In this document: positions 17,533 through 26,844 of the stretch, piece by piece | Position numbering within the stretch: position 1 is the first letter of the stretch | How the letters are laid out: each line of letters begins with the position of its first letter | Assembly (NCBI RefSeq): GCF_042665195.1 | Contig: NZ_JBHTBW010000047.1 | Span: 62,001 to 126,000, forward strand | Source: Laceyella putida | GTDB lineage: Bacteria; Bacillota; Bacilli; Thermoactinomycetales; Thermoactinomycetaceae | Length of the DNA stretch: 64,000 bases | Direction: 5' to 3' | Translations under genes and position numbers: made by a program | Notes under the pieces: generated by a model | The model's database searches: none | What the model was told of the DNA's origin: nothing | What the model saw: the letters and a program-made list of their open reading frames with translations, nothing else

Positions 17533-18552
17533 ATGGGGAATATAGACTATCGCATCTTCTTGGTTCCACTTGCAGTAGCGTTTGGAATTGCAGTGATATT
17601 AGGCCCGGTGATCATTCCAATTTTGCGTCGGTTGAAGTTTGGACAGAGCATTCGTGAGGAAGGGCCGCAAGCGCATTTGAAAAAAGCGGGTACCCCCACG
17701 ATGGGTGGGGTCATCATCATGACGGCCATCGCCCTTACGGCTGTCCCTTTCAGCAGCATTCAGTTGTTGAACAAAAATGAGTCCGTCATCAATGCCGACT
17801 TGTTTTTCTTGCTTTTTGCCACCTTGGGTTATGGCATTCTCGGATTTTTGGATGACTACATCAAGGTCGTAATGAAACGGAACTTGGGCCTGACGGCCAA
17901 CCAAAAACTTTTCGGGCAATTATTTATTGGTTTAGTCTTATTCTGGGTATTGTTGCAGGTGCGGACACCAAAGGGTGGGTTTATTTTTGACGTGACGGTT
18001 CCAGGGACAGACTGGACGATTCAGCTCAACTGGCTGTATTTGCCACTCTTGTTGGTGATGATGATCGGTGCTTCCAATGCCGTGAACCTGACGGATGGTT
18101 TGGACGGCTTGGTTTCCGGCACAGCTGTGTGCGCGTATGGTGCTTATGCCATTATCGGTTATATGCAAAGCAACCCAACCGTCACGATCTTCTCCGTTGC
18201 GGTTGTCGGGGCCTTGCTCGGTTTCTTGGTCTTTAACGCGCATCCGGCCAAAGTGTTCATGGGTGATACGGGTTCACTCGCTTTGGGCGGAGGGATTGCC
18301 GCTTTGGCGGTCATCACCAAGACGGAGTTGCTGCTCCCTATCATTGGTGGGGTGTTTGTGCTTGAAGCGCTGTCCGTCATGATCCAAGTGGCTTCATTCA
18401 AGTTGCGCGGCAAACGCGTCTTCCGCATGAGTCCGTTGCACCACCACTTTGAATTGGTCGGTTGGTCCGAATGGCGGGTGGTAACGACCTTCTGGCTATG
18501 GGGATTGATTCTCGCTTTGATCGGCGTGGTTCTTGAGGTGTTCATCAAATGA
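17533..18552 (+). CDS. mraY: Phospho-MurNAc-pentapeptide transferase
   Basis: Makes lipid I by moving phospho-MurNAc-pentapeptide onto undecaprenyl phosphate at the inner face of the membrane. 339 aa with about 10 transmembrane helices. Conserved cytoplasmic motifs are GTPTMGGVI, FLDDYIKV (Mg-binding aspartates), NAVNLTDGLDGL, FMGDTGSLALGG and MSPLHHHFEL. The start ATG 17533 is 9 bp after murF. Its end overlaps murD by 4 bp. Confidence 0.96.
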   Translation: MGNIDYRIFLVPLAVAFGIAVILGPVIIPILRRLKFGQSIREEGPQAHLKKAGTPTMGGVIIMTAIALTAVPFSSIQLLNKNESVINADLFFLLFATLGYGILGFLDDYIKVVMKRNLGLTANQKLFGQLFIGLVLFWVLLQVRTPKGGFIFDVTVPGTDWTIQLNWLYLPLLLVMMIGASNAVNLTDGLDGLVSGTAVCAYGAYAIIGYMQSNPTVTIFSVAVVGALLGFLVFNAHPAKVFMGDTGSLALGGGIAALAVITKTELLLPIIGGVFVLEALSVMIQVASFKLRGKRVFRMSPLHHHFELVGWSEWRVVTTFWLWGLILALIGVVLEVFIK

Positions 18553-19922
18553 GTCATTTGTTGGAAAATTGGACAGGTCGTTCAGTTGTTGTGTTGGGGT
18601 TAGCAAGGAGCGGGGTAGCTATTGCCAAGCTCCTTCACCGCTTAGGTGCGAAAGTGGTGGCGAATGATGTAAAACCGCGTTCGGCGTGCCCGGAAGCGAG
18701 TGAACTAGAAGCGCTGGGCATTCCGGTCATTTGCGGTGAACATCCGGACGACCTGATTCATGATGGTGTGGAAATGCTTGTGAAAAATCCCGGCATCCCT
18801 TATCGGGCGCATCCCATTCAACAGGCGTTGGCTCTGGGGATTCCGGTGGTAACGGAAGTGGAGATTGCGGGCTCTTTATCCCAAGCGCCGATGATTGGCA
18901 TCACGGGTTCCAATGGGAAAACGACCACCACTACCTTAGTGGGGCGGATGTTGACCCGTTCGCGGATCAAATGCACGGTTGCCGGCAATATCGGCCAAGC
19001 CTTGGCTGATGTAGTGGCACACATCGGCAAAGAAGAGTGGCTCGTCGCGGAATTGAGCAGTTTTCAGTTGAAGGGAACGGAGCGGTTCCGTCCACGGATC
19101 GCGGCCCTGTTAAACGTGTTTCCCGCACACTTGGATTACCATGAAACCATGGATGATTACGTTCAGTCGAAACGGAAAATTTTCGCCAATCAAAGCGCAG
19201 GGAATGTGGCCGTTTTAAATGCCGATTCACAAATTTGCCGTGAAGTGGCTGAGACGATTGGGAGCACCTTGTGGTGGTTTAGCCGCACTTCCCCTGTGGA
19301 GCGGGGCGTTTATGTGCGGGACGGTGTGATCCATGTGAAGGAGCAAGGGCAACCACAAGCGCTTATGCCGGTGGCTGATGTGGCTTTGCGGGGTGACTTT
19401 AATTTGGAAAACGCCTTGGCCGCTTCCGCGATTTCCCTTGCCGCAGGGGCATCGATGGATGCGGTCGCGCAAACTTTGCGGGAATTTCACGGAGTGGAAC
19501 ATCGGCTGGAATTTGTCACGACGGTGGCGGGGGTGCGCTATTATAACGATTCGAAGGCAACCAATGCCCAAGCGGCCGCCAAAGCGTTGGAGTCGTTTAA
19601 GGAGCCAGTCGTTTGGATCGGTGGGGGCTTGGATCGCGGAGTGGATTTTAAGGAATTGGTTCCGGTGCTGAAAGCCCACGCCAAAGCGGTCGTCACTTAT
19701 GGACAGTCCAAGCAGATTTTGGCCGAGCGGGGACGCGATGCCGGGTTGACGGATGTGCATGTGGTCAATGATTTGGGGGAAGCGGTTGCCAAGGCGGCCA
19801 GCCTTGCCCGGGACGGGGATGTCGTCCTTCTGTCGCCGGCGTGCGCAAGTTGGGATCAATACACCTCTTTTGAAGAGCGGGGAAGCATATTTAAACAAGC
19901 TGTGCATAGGCTTCAAATATAA
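18549..19922 (+). CDS. murD: UDP-MurNAc-L-alanine--D-glutamate ligase
   Basis: Adds D-Glu to UDP-MurNAc-L-Ala, 457 aa. N-terminal VVVLGLARSGVAIAKLL binds the UDP substrate. The ATP loop is GITGSNGKTTTTTLVG. AELSSFQL, NVFPAHLDYHETM, GVEHRLEFV, YNDSKATNAQAA, GGGLDRGVDF and SPACASWDQYTSFEERG follow in the usual order. ATG 18549 overlaps the mraY stop (ATGA), so it is translationally coupled. Confidence 0.95.
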   Translation: MSHLLENWTGRSVVVLGLARSGVAIAKLLHRLGAKVVANDVKPRSACPEASELEALGIPVICGEHPDDLIHDGVEMLVKNPGIPYRAHPIQQALALGIPVVTEVEIAGSLSQAPMIGITGSNGKTTTTTLVGRMLTRSRIKCTVAGNIGQALADVVAHIGKEEWLVAELSSFQLKGTERFRPRIAALLNVFPAHLDYHETMDDYVQSKRKIFANQSAGNVAVLNADSQICREVAETIGSTLWWFSRTSPVERGVYVRDGVIHVKEQGQPQALMPVADVALRGDFNLENALAASAISLAAGASMDAVAQTLREFHGVEHRLEFVTTVAGVRYYNDSKATNAQAAAKALESFKEPVVWIGGGLDRGVDFKELVPVLKAHAKAVVTYGQSKQILAERGRDAGLTDVHVVNDLGEAVAKAASLARDGDVVLLSPACASWDQYTSFEERGSIFKQAVHRLQI

Positions 19923-19958
19923 GAAGCTTGCCCAAATCAGTAAGAGGTGAAAACGCCC

Positions 19959-21059
19959 ATGAAAAATGTTAGGACTTCTCCCGACTATGTGATCGTTGTT
20001 GCGATCTTGCTCTTGTTATCCATCGGTGTCTTGATGGTTTATAGCGCGAGTGCCGCGTTTGCCTATCACAAATACGGAGATGCCTTTTATTTTGCCAAAC
20101 GGCAATTTCTCTTTGCCGCTTTGGGCGTTTTCGCGATGTTATGGATTGCCCGTTTGAACCCGCAGAAATTTTATGAGTGGTCCAAACCTGCCCTTATTGT
20201 TTGTTTTATCTTATTGGTGATCGTATTGATTCCGGGTGTTGGCATTTTGCGCAACGGGGCGCGAAGTTGGTTGGGGATCGGGGCATTTAGCATTCAGCCA
20301 TCCGAATTCATGAAGTTGGCGATGATTGCTTTTTTGGCACGGATGTATGCCAAGCCTGACTTTCCCGTTCATTCACTGGTCAAAGGGTTTATCCCTGGTT
20401 TGTCCTTATTAGGATTGGCGTTTGGCATCATTATGTTGCAACCGGATTTGGGGACGGGAACCGTCTTGATGGGGACAGGTCTCGTCCTGATCTTTGCCGC
20501 TGGTGCGAGAATGAAGCACATGATGGGTTTCATGATGTTGGGCGTCATCGGGTTTGCCGGCCTCGTCCTGGCTGCCCCCTATCGGATTAAGCGGATTGTG
20601 GCTTTCCTCAATCCATGGCAAGATCCACTGGGTGCGGGCTATCAGTTGATCCAATCCCTCTATGCGATCGGTCCAGGCGGTTTGCTCGGTTTGGGACTGG
20701 GAATGAGCAGACAGAAGCACCTCTACCTCCCTGAGCCGCATACCGACTTTATCTTTTCAATCTTGGCGGAAGAGCTTGGATTTATTGGAGCCACCACGGT
20801 CATTTTGTTATTTGCCGTCATTGTGTGGCGTGGCGTGCGCGTGGCGATTTCATCACCTGATCTGTTTTCCAGTTTGGTTGCGATGGGGATTACGGCGATG
20901 ATCATGATTCAAGCGGTAATAAACATCGGGGTCGTATCGGGAGCTTTTCCCGTTACGGGCATTACATTGCCCTTTTTAAGTTATGGGGGTTCATCGTTGA
21001 CATTGACGTTGGCAGCCGTCGGGATATTGCTTAACTTATCCCGGTTCTCGAGCAGATGA
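19959..21059 (+). CDS. spoVE: SEDS peptidoglycan polymerase, SpoVE/FtsW type
   Basis: Membrane glycosyltransferase that polymerises lipid II with a class B PBP partner. 366 aa, the same length as B. subtilis SpoVE. ATG 19959 is chosen over GTG 19947 because GAGGTG (19943-19948) is spaced for the ATG. About 10 helices are visible; SEDS signatures include VYSASAAFA, GVGILRNGARSWLGIG, LQPDLGTG, YQLIQSLYAIGPGGLLGLGLG, PEPHTDFIFSILAEELGF and TGITLPFLSYGGSS. Position between murD and murG matches spoVE. A separate ftsW may exist elsewhere; if not, this gene would serve both roles. Confidence 0.88.
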   Translation: MKNVRTSPDYVIVVAILLLLSIGVLMVYSASAAFAYHKYGDAFYFAKRQFLFAALGVFAMLWIARLNPQKFYEWSKPALIVCFILLVIVLIPGVGILRNGARSWLGIGAFSIQPSEFMKLAMIAFLARMYAKPDFPVHSLVKGFIPGLSLLGLAFGIIMLQPDLGTGTVLMGTGLVLIFAAGARMKHMMGFMMLGVIGFAGLVLAAPYRIKRIVAFLNPWQDPLGAGYQLIQSLYAIGPGGLLGLGLGMSRQKHLYLPEPHTDFIFSILAEELGFIGATTVILLFAVIVWRGVRVAISSPDLFSSLVAMGITAMIMIQAVINIGVVSGAFPVTGITLPFLSYGGSSLTLTLAAVGILLNLSRFSSR

Positions 21060-21079
21060 CAGGGTGAGGAGGAGAGAGG

Positions 21080-22192
21080 ATGAAGCGCATTTTGCTATCT
21101 GGTGGTGGAACGGGTGGACATATTTATCCAGCATTAGCCATTGCGCGTACAGTAAAGAAACGGTATCCTGATGTAGAAATTGCTTATATTGGAACTGAAC
21201 AAGGACTGGAATCACGCATTGTTCCCAAAGAAGGGAACATTCATTTTTATACGATAAAGATCCAAGGATTCACACGGAGCATTTCTTGGAAAAATGTAAA
21301 TACGATTCGTACCTTTATCAGTGCTGTGAAACGATCGAAAGAATACATAAAGGAGTTCCGGCCAGATGTGTTTGTGGGGACGGGCGGCTTCGTAAGCGGC
21401 CCGCCGGTTTATGCCGCTCATCAAATGGGAATCCCCACACTCATCCATGAGCAAAATGTGGTGCTGGGAATGACCACGAAGTTTTTGTCTCGGTATGTGG
21501 ATGTGGTTGCGATCAGTCTGGAAGAATCGCAAAAATATTTGGGCCGGGCCAATCGCATTGTGTTTACGGGAAATCCCCGGGCGACGGAAGTGGTGCAAGC
21601 CAATGCCACCTTGGGACGGAAATCGCTCGGGATAGCAGATGCCCATCGACCGATTATTTTGTTGTTTGGCGGCAGCCGTGGAGCCAAAGCCATCAACGAA
21701 GCGGTGCTGCAAATGGTTCCCCATATGAAAGAATTGCCTCATGTGCATTTTGTCTATGTGACGGGCGAGGTTCATTATGATACGATTCGCTCGCATATTC
21801 CATTGGATGAGATCCCTAATCTATATGTGAAGCCGTTTATATATAATATGCCAGATGTCCTCGCGGCAACCTACCTTGTCGTGGGACGAGCCGGGGCCTC
21901 CACCTTGGCTGAATTGACGGCGTTGGGGTTGCCCTCTGTCTTGATCCCTTCTCCTTATGTGACGAATAACCATCAGGAAGCCAATGCCCGTTGGCTGGAA
22001 GAACAAGGCGCTTCCAAAATGCTGTTGGAGAGCGAATTGACAGGGGATGTTTTGTGGCGGGAAGTCAAGCGTTTGATCGAAGATACGGAAGAACATCATG
22101 TGATGAGCGAAGCGGCTCGTCGCTTGGGACGACCACAAGCAGCTGAGGTGTTGGTTGATGAATTGGAGAAAATCGCAGCAATCCGCCCATAA
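21080..22192 (+). CDS. murG: UDP-GlcNAc:lipid I N-acetylglucosaminyltransferase
   Basis: Converts lipid I into lipid II at the cytoplasmic face of the membrane. 370 aa from ATG 21080 with GAGGAGG before it. Family motifs are SGGGTGGHIYPALAIA (N-terminal glycine loop), VGTGGFVSGPPVYAA, IHEQNVVLGMT, LLFGGSRGAKAINEAV, VGRAGASTLAELTALGLPSVLIPSP and NHQEANA. Follows spoVE by 20 bp. Confidence 0.96.
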   Translation: MKRILLSGGGTGGHIYPALAIARTVKKRYPDVEIAYIGTEQGLESRIVPKEGNIHFYTIKIQGFTRSISWKNVNTIRTFISAVKRSKEYIKEFRPDVFVGTGGFVSGPPVYAAHQMGIPTLIHEQNVVLGMTTKFLSRYVDVVAISLEESQKYLGRANRIVFTGNPRATEVVQANATLGRKSLGIADAHRPIILLFGGSRGAKAINEAVLQMVPHMKELPHVHFVYVTGEVHYDTIRSHIPLDEIPNLYVKPFIYNMPDVLAATYLVVGRAGASTLAELTALGLPSVLIPSPYVTNNHQEANARWLEEQGASKMLLESELTGDVLWREVKRLIEDTEEHHVMSEAARRLGRPQAAEVLVDELEKIAAIRP

Positions 22193-22309
22193 AGGGCGAA
22201 GGCAAACCAGTGGGCTTTTGTCACATCACTTGCTCACTGGCATAAACTATGTTAAGCCACTGCCGGGTGGGGATCAGCTGAGTATGTTTGGTGAGGAGGG
22301 ACATTTACG

Positions 22310-23218
22310 ATGAAACAAGTGATCGAAGAATTGAAACAAGCGGGTGTAACGGATGTGCGAGAAAATGAGCCATTGTCCCGCCATACCACTTGGAAAGTGG
22401 GCGGACCAGCCGACTTATTGATCTATCCGCGCAACAAAGAAGAGTTAGAGAACGCGATGCGGATTGTGGCAAAGCATCGGTTGCCATGGCGCGCCATTGG
22501 GCGGGGATCCAATCTGCTTGTCCGTGATGGTGGCATTCGGGGTGTCGTCTTTAAATTGGATGAAGGGTTTAATGACCTGTCCATGGACGGAACCAAAGTG
22601 ATCGCGGGAGGTGGATATTCCACCATTTTGCTAGCCACAATGACGGCCAAACAAGGCTTGACGGGATTGGAGTTTGCCGGGGGTATTCCAGGGAATGTCG
22701 GAGGCGCCGTCTATATGAACGCGGGAGCCCATGGTTCGGAGATTGCTCGTGTTCTGGAATCGGCAACGGTTCTTCTGGAAACGGGAGAATGGGTGACGCT
22801 CTCCAATGAGGAGATGGAATTCAGTTACCGCACCTCCGTGTTGCAAACGAAGATGAAGGGAATTGTAACTGAAGCCACCTTCCAGCTGGAACGAGGCAAT
22901 AAAGAAGAGATTACTGCTCAGTTGGCTAAGTTCAAGGATCGCCGCAGACAGACCCAACCGCTGCAATATCCTTGCGCGGGGAGCGTATTCCGCAATCCCC
23001 CCGGCGATTATGCGGGCCGTTTGATTCAAGAAGCGGGGCTTAAAGGGTATCGCATCGGGGATGCGGAAGTGTCGGAGTTGCATGGGAACTTTATCATTAA
23101 CCGAGGCAACGCGACGGCGGAAGACGTGTTGAATCTGATTCGCCATGTGATGAAGACCATTGAAGAGAAATATCAGGTGAAATTGGAACCTGAGGTGCAG
23201 GTGGTGGGTGAAGTTTAA
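22310..23218 (+). CDS. murB: UDP-N-acetylenolpyruvoylglucosamine reductase
   Basis: FAD enzyme that reduces enolpyruvyl-UDP-GlcNAc to UDP-MurNAc. 302 aa, typical of the type II (short) MurB of Firmicutes. HTTWKVGGPADLLIYP, GRGSNLLVRDGGIRG, GLEFAGGIPGNVGGAVYMNAGAHG, YRTS, and PCAGSVFRNPPGDYAGRLIQEAGLKG (the serine acid catalyst region) are seen. GTGAGGAGGG precedes ATG 22310. The 117-bp gap after murG holds a weak inverted repeat (CCAGTG/CACTGG) and no gene. Confidence 0.95.
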   Translation: MKQVIEELKQAGVTDVRENEPLSRHTTWKVGGPADLLIYPRNKEELENAMRIVAKHRLPWRAIGRGSNLLVRDGGIRGVVFKLDEGFNDLSMDGTKVIAGGGYSTILLATMTAKQGLTGLEFAGGIPGNVGGAVYMNAGAHGSEIARVLESATVLLETGEWVTLSNEEMEFSYRTSVLQTKMKGIVTEATFQLERGNKEEITAQLAKFKDRRRQTQPLQYPCAGSVFRNPPGDYAGRLIQEAGLKGYRIGDAEVSELHGNFIINRGNATAEDVLNLIRHVMKTIEEKYQVKLEPEVQVVGEV

Positions 23219-23232
23219 ACGGAGGTGACACT

Positions 23233-24498
23233 TTGGAACGATTTGTCATCAAAGGTGGAAATCCTCTATCAGGAAGGGTGCGTGTGCAAGGAGCGAAAAA
23301 CGCAGCACTTCCCATATTGGCAGCCACTGTACTCGCGGCTGGAACGTACGAGATTCATGATGTGCCTCGTCTGAACGACATCGATGCGATGTGCCGCATT
23401 TTAGAGACCCTTGGCGCCAAGGTGGAACGGGATGGGCACCGGGTGTCTGTGGATACGGTTGGACTCTGCGAATCCCATATTCCGGATGAATTGATGAGTC
23501 AAATCCGCTCCTCCGTTTTTTTGATGGGTCCCCTGCTCGCGAGATTGGGCAGAGTGACGGTTTCACGGCCCGGTGGATGTGCGATTGGCAAGCGTCCGAT
23601 CGATTTGCATTTGAAAGGGCTGGCTTGTTTGGGTGCCGAAGTGGCGGAAGAAGGGGATCTGATCAAATGCCGTGCGCCAGCGCTGACCGGTGCGGAAATC
23701 AAGTTGGATTTTCCCAGTGTTGGCGCAACGGAGAATATCATGATGGCGGCCGTTTGCGCCGAGGGAGAGACGGTCATCACCAATGCCGCGCGTGAACCGG
23801 AAATCGTTGATCTGGCTGTATTCCTCAATAAAATGGGGGCGAAGGTAAGCGGAGCGGGAGAGTCCACCATCGTCATTCAAGGTGTCCGGGAGATGCATGC
23901 GACGGTCCATACGATCATGCCCGACCGCATTGTGGCGGGAACGTTGCTCATCGCGGCCGGAGCGACCGGTGGAGAGCTGGTGCTTGACAATGTGGTTCCC
24001 GAGAACTTGGCAAGTGTCATCGCCTCGCTTCGGCAAATGGGACTCCGCATCGAAATGACGGCGGAGGGGGTAAGGGTGAAAAAGAGCCCAGTGTTACACG
24101 GCATTCCGCATATCATGACAGCTCCTTACCCCGGATTCCCAACGGATATGCAACCGCAAATGATCACCCTGCTCAGCTTGAGCCAAGGAACGAGCCGCGT
24201 GACGGAAGCGATATTTGATTCGCGCCTGAAACACGTGGATGAGTTGCGAAGAATGGGAGCCGAAATACGGCAAGAACGGGATACGGTAACCATTCATGGG
24301 GTGAAGCGATTGACGGGAGCCTCCGTTTCCACGACGGACTTAAGGGCGGGAGCCGCATTGGTGATAGCAGCTTTAACGGCAAAAGGGGAATCCACGGTTG
24401 CGGGTGTGGAACATATCGACCGGGGATATGAACGGTTAGATGAACTGATTCGGCAATTGGGTGGACAGATGAATAGAGTGGCCTTGAAAAAACAGTAG
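23233..24498 (+). CDS. murA: UDP-N-acetylglucosamine 1-carboxyvinyltransferase
   Basis: First committed step of peptidoglycan synthesis, and the target of fosfomycin in this family. 421 aa from TTG 23233, fixed by the perfect GGAGGTGA at 23221-23228. VQGAKNAALPILAATVLA, PGGCAIGKRPIDLHLKGL with the catalytic cysteine at about residue 116, ATENIMMAA, and TAPYPGFPTDMQPQ are diagnostic. The murB-murA order differs from B. subtilis, where murAA is elsewhere; a second murA paralogue could exist outside the window. Confidence 0.95.
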   Translation: MERFVIKGGNPLSGRVRVQGAKNAALPILAATVLAAGTYEIHDVPRLNDIDAMCRILETLGAKVERDGHRVSVDTVGLCESHIPDELMSQIRSSVFLMGPLLARLGRVTVSRPGGCAIGKRPIDLHLKGLACLGAEVAEEGDLIKCRAPALTGAEIKLDFPSVGATENIMMAAVCAEGETVITNAAREPEIVDLAVFLNKMGAKVSGAGESTIVIQGVREMHATVHTIMPDRIVAGTLLIAAGATGGELVLDNVVPENLASVIASLRQMGLRIEMTAEGVRVKKSPVLHGIPHIMTAPYPGFPTDMQPQMITLLSLSQGTSRVTEAIFDSRLKHVDELRRMGAEIRQERDTVTIHGVKRLTGASVSTTDLRAGAALVIAALTAKGESTVAGVEHIDRGYERLDELIRQLGGQMNRVALKKQ

Positions 24499-24523
24499 CA
24501 CACCCCCGTGCTTCTGTTTTTTG
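24487..24523 (+). terminator. Terminator overlapping the murA stop codon
   Basis: The arms AACAGTAGCAC (24491-24501) and GTGCTTCTGTT pair with one T-T mismatch, around ACCCCC, followed by a T-rich tail. The 5' arm contains the murA stop codon TAG. Confidence 0.8.
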
Positions 24524-24630
24524 TGTAAAAATCATGTGAACCCGGTATATTTGTGGTAATATATAGGGAAGACTATGGGTTTATATATAGAACAGACAGG
24601 CGTTTGGTGTTGTGGAAAGGAGCCACTACC

Positions 24631-25380
24631 ATGGATGAGCGTATTCCGCACTTTCGCTCACGGGTAGGAAGAAGACGTTCCCCTTCACCTTGGTTGTTCG
24701 TATTCATCTTTGTGTTTTTTTCGGGAATGTTATTTATCCTATTCTTGCGTTCACCGCTAAGTAAAATTGAGAAAATCCACATAAGTGGTCAACATCTGGT
24801 GACGACGGAAGAGATATTGGCAAAAACACGGATGAAAAAAGGAGTTTCCTATTTCAGCATTGATGAATCCCGCGCTGAGCAAACGCTAACGCAGTTGCCT
24901 GAAGTGAAAAGGGTCAGCGTGGACAAGACCTTTCCCAATCAGGTATACATACGAGTAGAAGAGTGGCCTCCCGTTGCAATATTCCAAACAGAAGATCAAA
25001 AGCTCCTGCCCATCCTCTCAAACGGTACGATTCTAACCACGCGCCCCTATACATCTGATCGGCCAAAACAACCGATTTTCAGGGGATGGGTTCGTAAAAA
25101 TCCGACATTTACATCAGCAGTAAAACAAGTTGCCCGTCTGCCCGAATCGATTCGCGCAACATTTATCTCAATTTCCCCAGTGGCAAATGATGCGGAACAA
25201 GTGGAAATAAAAAGTGACCAGCAACATCAGATTTTTGTTAGGGCAAATGAAATAACAGCCAAATGCCAATTCTACCCCTCATTTTACCAGCACCCGCCAG
25301 GGATGCTCTATTTGCTGGAAAGCATCTGGTTTGCGCCCAGGAGGTCGGGGAAGCCCCGTCTTCAAGCGGAGGCTGAATGA
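24631..25380 (+). CDS. divIB: Cell division protein DivIB/FtsQ
   Basis: Bitopic divisome protein that joins FtsL and DivIC. 249 aa from ATG 24631, chosen for AAAGGAG at 24616-24622; longer in-frame starts lack a site. Basic cytoplasmic tail (1-20), one transmembrane helix (about 22-42, LFVFIFVFFSGMLFILFL), POTRA domain beginning SPLSKIEKIHISGQHLVTTEEIL, then VEEWPPVAIF and the beta domain, where divergence is high. Directly preceded by the murA terminator, so it needs its own promoter; none is strong, though a TGGTAATAT element lies at 24554-24562. Confidence 0.88.
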   Translation: MDERIPHFRSRVGRRRSPSPWLFVFIFVFFSGMLFILFLRSPLSKIEKIHISGQHLVTTEEILAKTRMKKGVSYFSIDESRAEQTLTQLPEVKRVSVDKTFPNQVYIRVEEWPPVAIFQTEDQKLLPILSNGTILTTRPYTSDRPKQPIFRGWVRKNPTFTSAVKQVARLPESIRATFISISPVANDAEQVEIKSDQQHQIFVRANEITAKCQFYPSFYQHPPGMLYLLESIWFAPRRSGKPRLQAEAE

Positions 25381-25441
25381 GGATATTGCCACTTTTGGGA
25401 AAATATGTAAGTTTGAGAAAGAAAAATGAATGGTTTGAAAG

Positions 25442-25465
25442 GGGAAATTCCCACTGCTGTTGAAT
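25442..25465 (+). promoter_or_regulatory. Possible sigma-H-type promoter for ftsAZ
   Basis: GGGAAAT (25442-25448), 12 bases, then TGAAT (25461-25465) match the sigma-H pattern AGGAWWT - N11-13 - HGAAT with one change. B. subtilis ftsAZ is known to have a sigma-H promoter in the matching place. No good sigma-A pair was found in this gap. Confidence 0.42.
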
Positions 25466-25553
25466 ATGGTTTGTAAGTATTTCCTCCCTATCCCTGCTTA
25501 CAGACCACTTGATTCAAACAGGTTTGACTTCTCGGGCAAGGAGGTGCCCAGGA

Positions 25554-26792
25554 TTGAGCAATGAAGATTTTGTGATTGCTTTGGATTTAGGTTCATCACA
25601 GGTTCGTGTTATCGTAGCCGAGATCAATCCAGACGGAACAACGCATATTGTTGGTGTTGGAACAGCTGATTCACTGGGGATGAAAAAGGGAGCCATCATC
25701 AATATCGATCAGGCGGTTCAATCCATTCGTGAAGCGGTAGATCATGCCGAGCGCATGGTTGGAATAGAGATTTCGGAAGTCTATGTCGGAGTGTCTGGGC
25801 ATCATGTCTCATTGCAACCCAGTCATGGTGTGGTAGCAGTGGCAAGTGAGGATAGAGAGATAGGCTATCATGATATCGACCGTGTATTACAGGCAGCCCG
25901 TGTGATTGCCCTTCCTCCGGAACGGGCGATTGTCGAAGTGGTTCCGAAGCAATTCATCGTTGATGGATTAGATGATATCCGAGATCCGAATGGGATGATT
26001 GGCGTCCGTTTGGAAGTAGATGCACTCATTGTTACAGGGGCTAAAACGATTATCTCCAATTTGCTTAGATGCATTGAGCGAGCGAATCTGAGCATTGCGG
26101 GTATGGTTTTCTTACCGCTGGCGGTAAGCGAACTCTGCCTGTCTGCGGATGAGAAGAATCTAGGTGTGGTCGTGGCTGACATTGGCGGTGGTACGACGAC
26201 GTTGACGGTGTTTCAACATGGACATTTAGCCGGAACGTCGGTCATTCCCATCGGTGGGGAATACATCACCAATGATATCGCCATCGGCTTGCGAACACAG
26301 ACGAGCATGGCGGAAGAAGTAAAGTGCAAGTATGGCGTGGCCAGCAAAGATTTTGCTGAGGTAAATGAAACATTTCAGGTGCAAACGATCGGTACGACAA
26401 GGGAGCGCACCGTCACCCAGTTGGAGCTGTCGCAAATCATCGAGCCCCGATTGGAAGAGATGTTTCATTTGATCAGGCAACAGGTTAAAGCGATGGGGTT
26501 CACAGATGAGCCCGCCGGAGGCTATGTGTTGACAGGTGGGGTCATGGCGACAAAACATATCTTGCATGTTGCCCAAAGTCAGTTGGGGGCAGCTGTACGC
26601 ATCGCCGTTCCAAAAAATATCGGTGTAAAAGAACCAGCCTATACGGGCGGAGTGGGAATGATTCACTATTTACAGAAACGCGGTGTGCTCCAGGCGACCA
26701 GTGCCAGACCCGCTCACCCCCCACGACAGAAAGGAAAGCGACCTCCTTCTGCGTTAGAGAGAGTGAAAAGTTGGTTGAGTGAATTCATCTAG
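25554..26792 (+). CDS. ftsA: Cell division protein FtsA
   Basis: Actin-like ATPase that tethers FtsZ to the membrane. 412 aa. The start is TTG 25554, fixed by AAGGAGGTG at 25539-25547. Phosphate-1 loop ALDLGSSQVRVIVAE, 1C subdomain around VYVGVSGHHVSLQ, phosphate-2 VVVADIGGGTTTLTVF, and adenosine motif GGYVLTGGVMA. The C-terminal amphipathic helix (LERVKSWLSEFI) is the membrane-targeting sequence, after a Pro/Lys-rich linker. ftsZ follows in the same direction. Confidence 0.95.
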   Translation: MSNEDFVIALDLGSSQVRVIVAEINPDGTTHIVGVGTADSLGMKKGAIINIDQAVQSIREAVDHAERMVGIEISEVYVGVSGHHVSLQPSHGVVAVASEDREIGYHDIDRVLQAARVIALPPERAIVEVVPKQFIVDGLDDIRDPNGMIGVRLEVDALIVTGAKTIISNLLRCIERANLSIAGMVFLPLAVSELCLSADEKNLGVVVADIGGGTTTLTVFQHGHLAGTSVIPIGGEYITNDIAIGLRTQTSMAEEVKCKYGVASKDFAEVNETFQVQTIGTTRERTVTQLELSQIIEPRLEEMFHLIRQQVKAMGFTDEPAGGYVLTGGVMATKHILHVAQSQLGAAVRIAVPKNIGVKEPAYTGGVGMIHYLQKRGVLQATSARPAHPPRQKGKRPPSALERVKSWLSEFI

Positions 26793-26844
26793 GTCATTCG
26801 ATTTTTGTTACATCAGTAGAGATTGGTATTGGAGGGACAAGATC

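Noticed and set aside
22193..22309. Inverted repeat CCAGTG/CACTGG and a CATAAACT element between murG and murB
   Set aside because: The stem is short and has no T-run, and the sigma-E-like pair is too weak to call a promoter.
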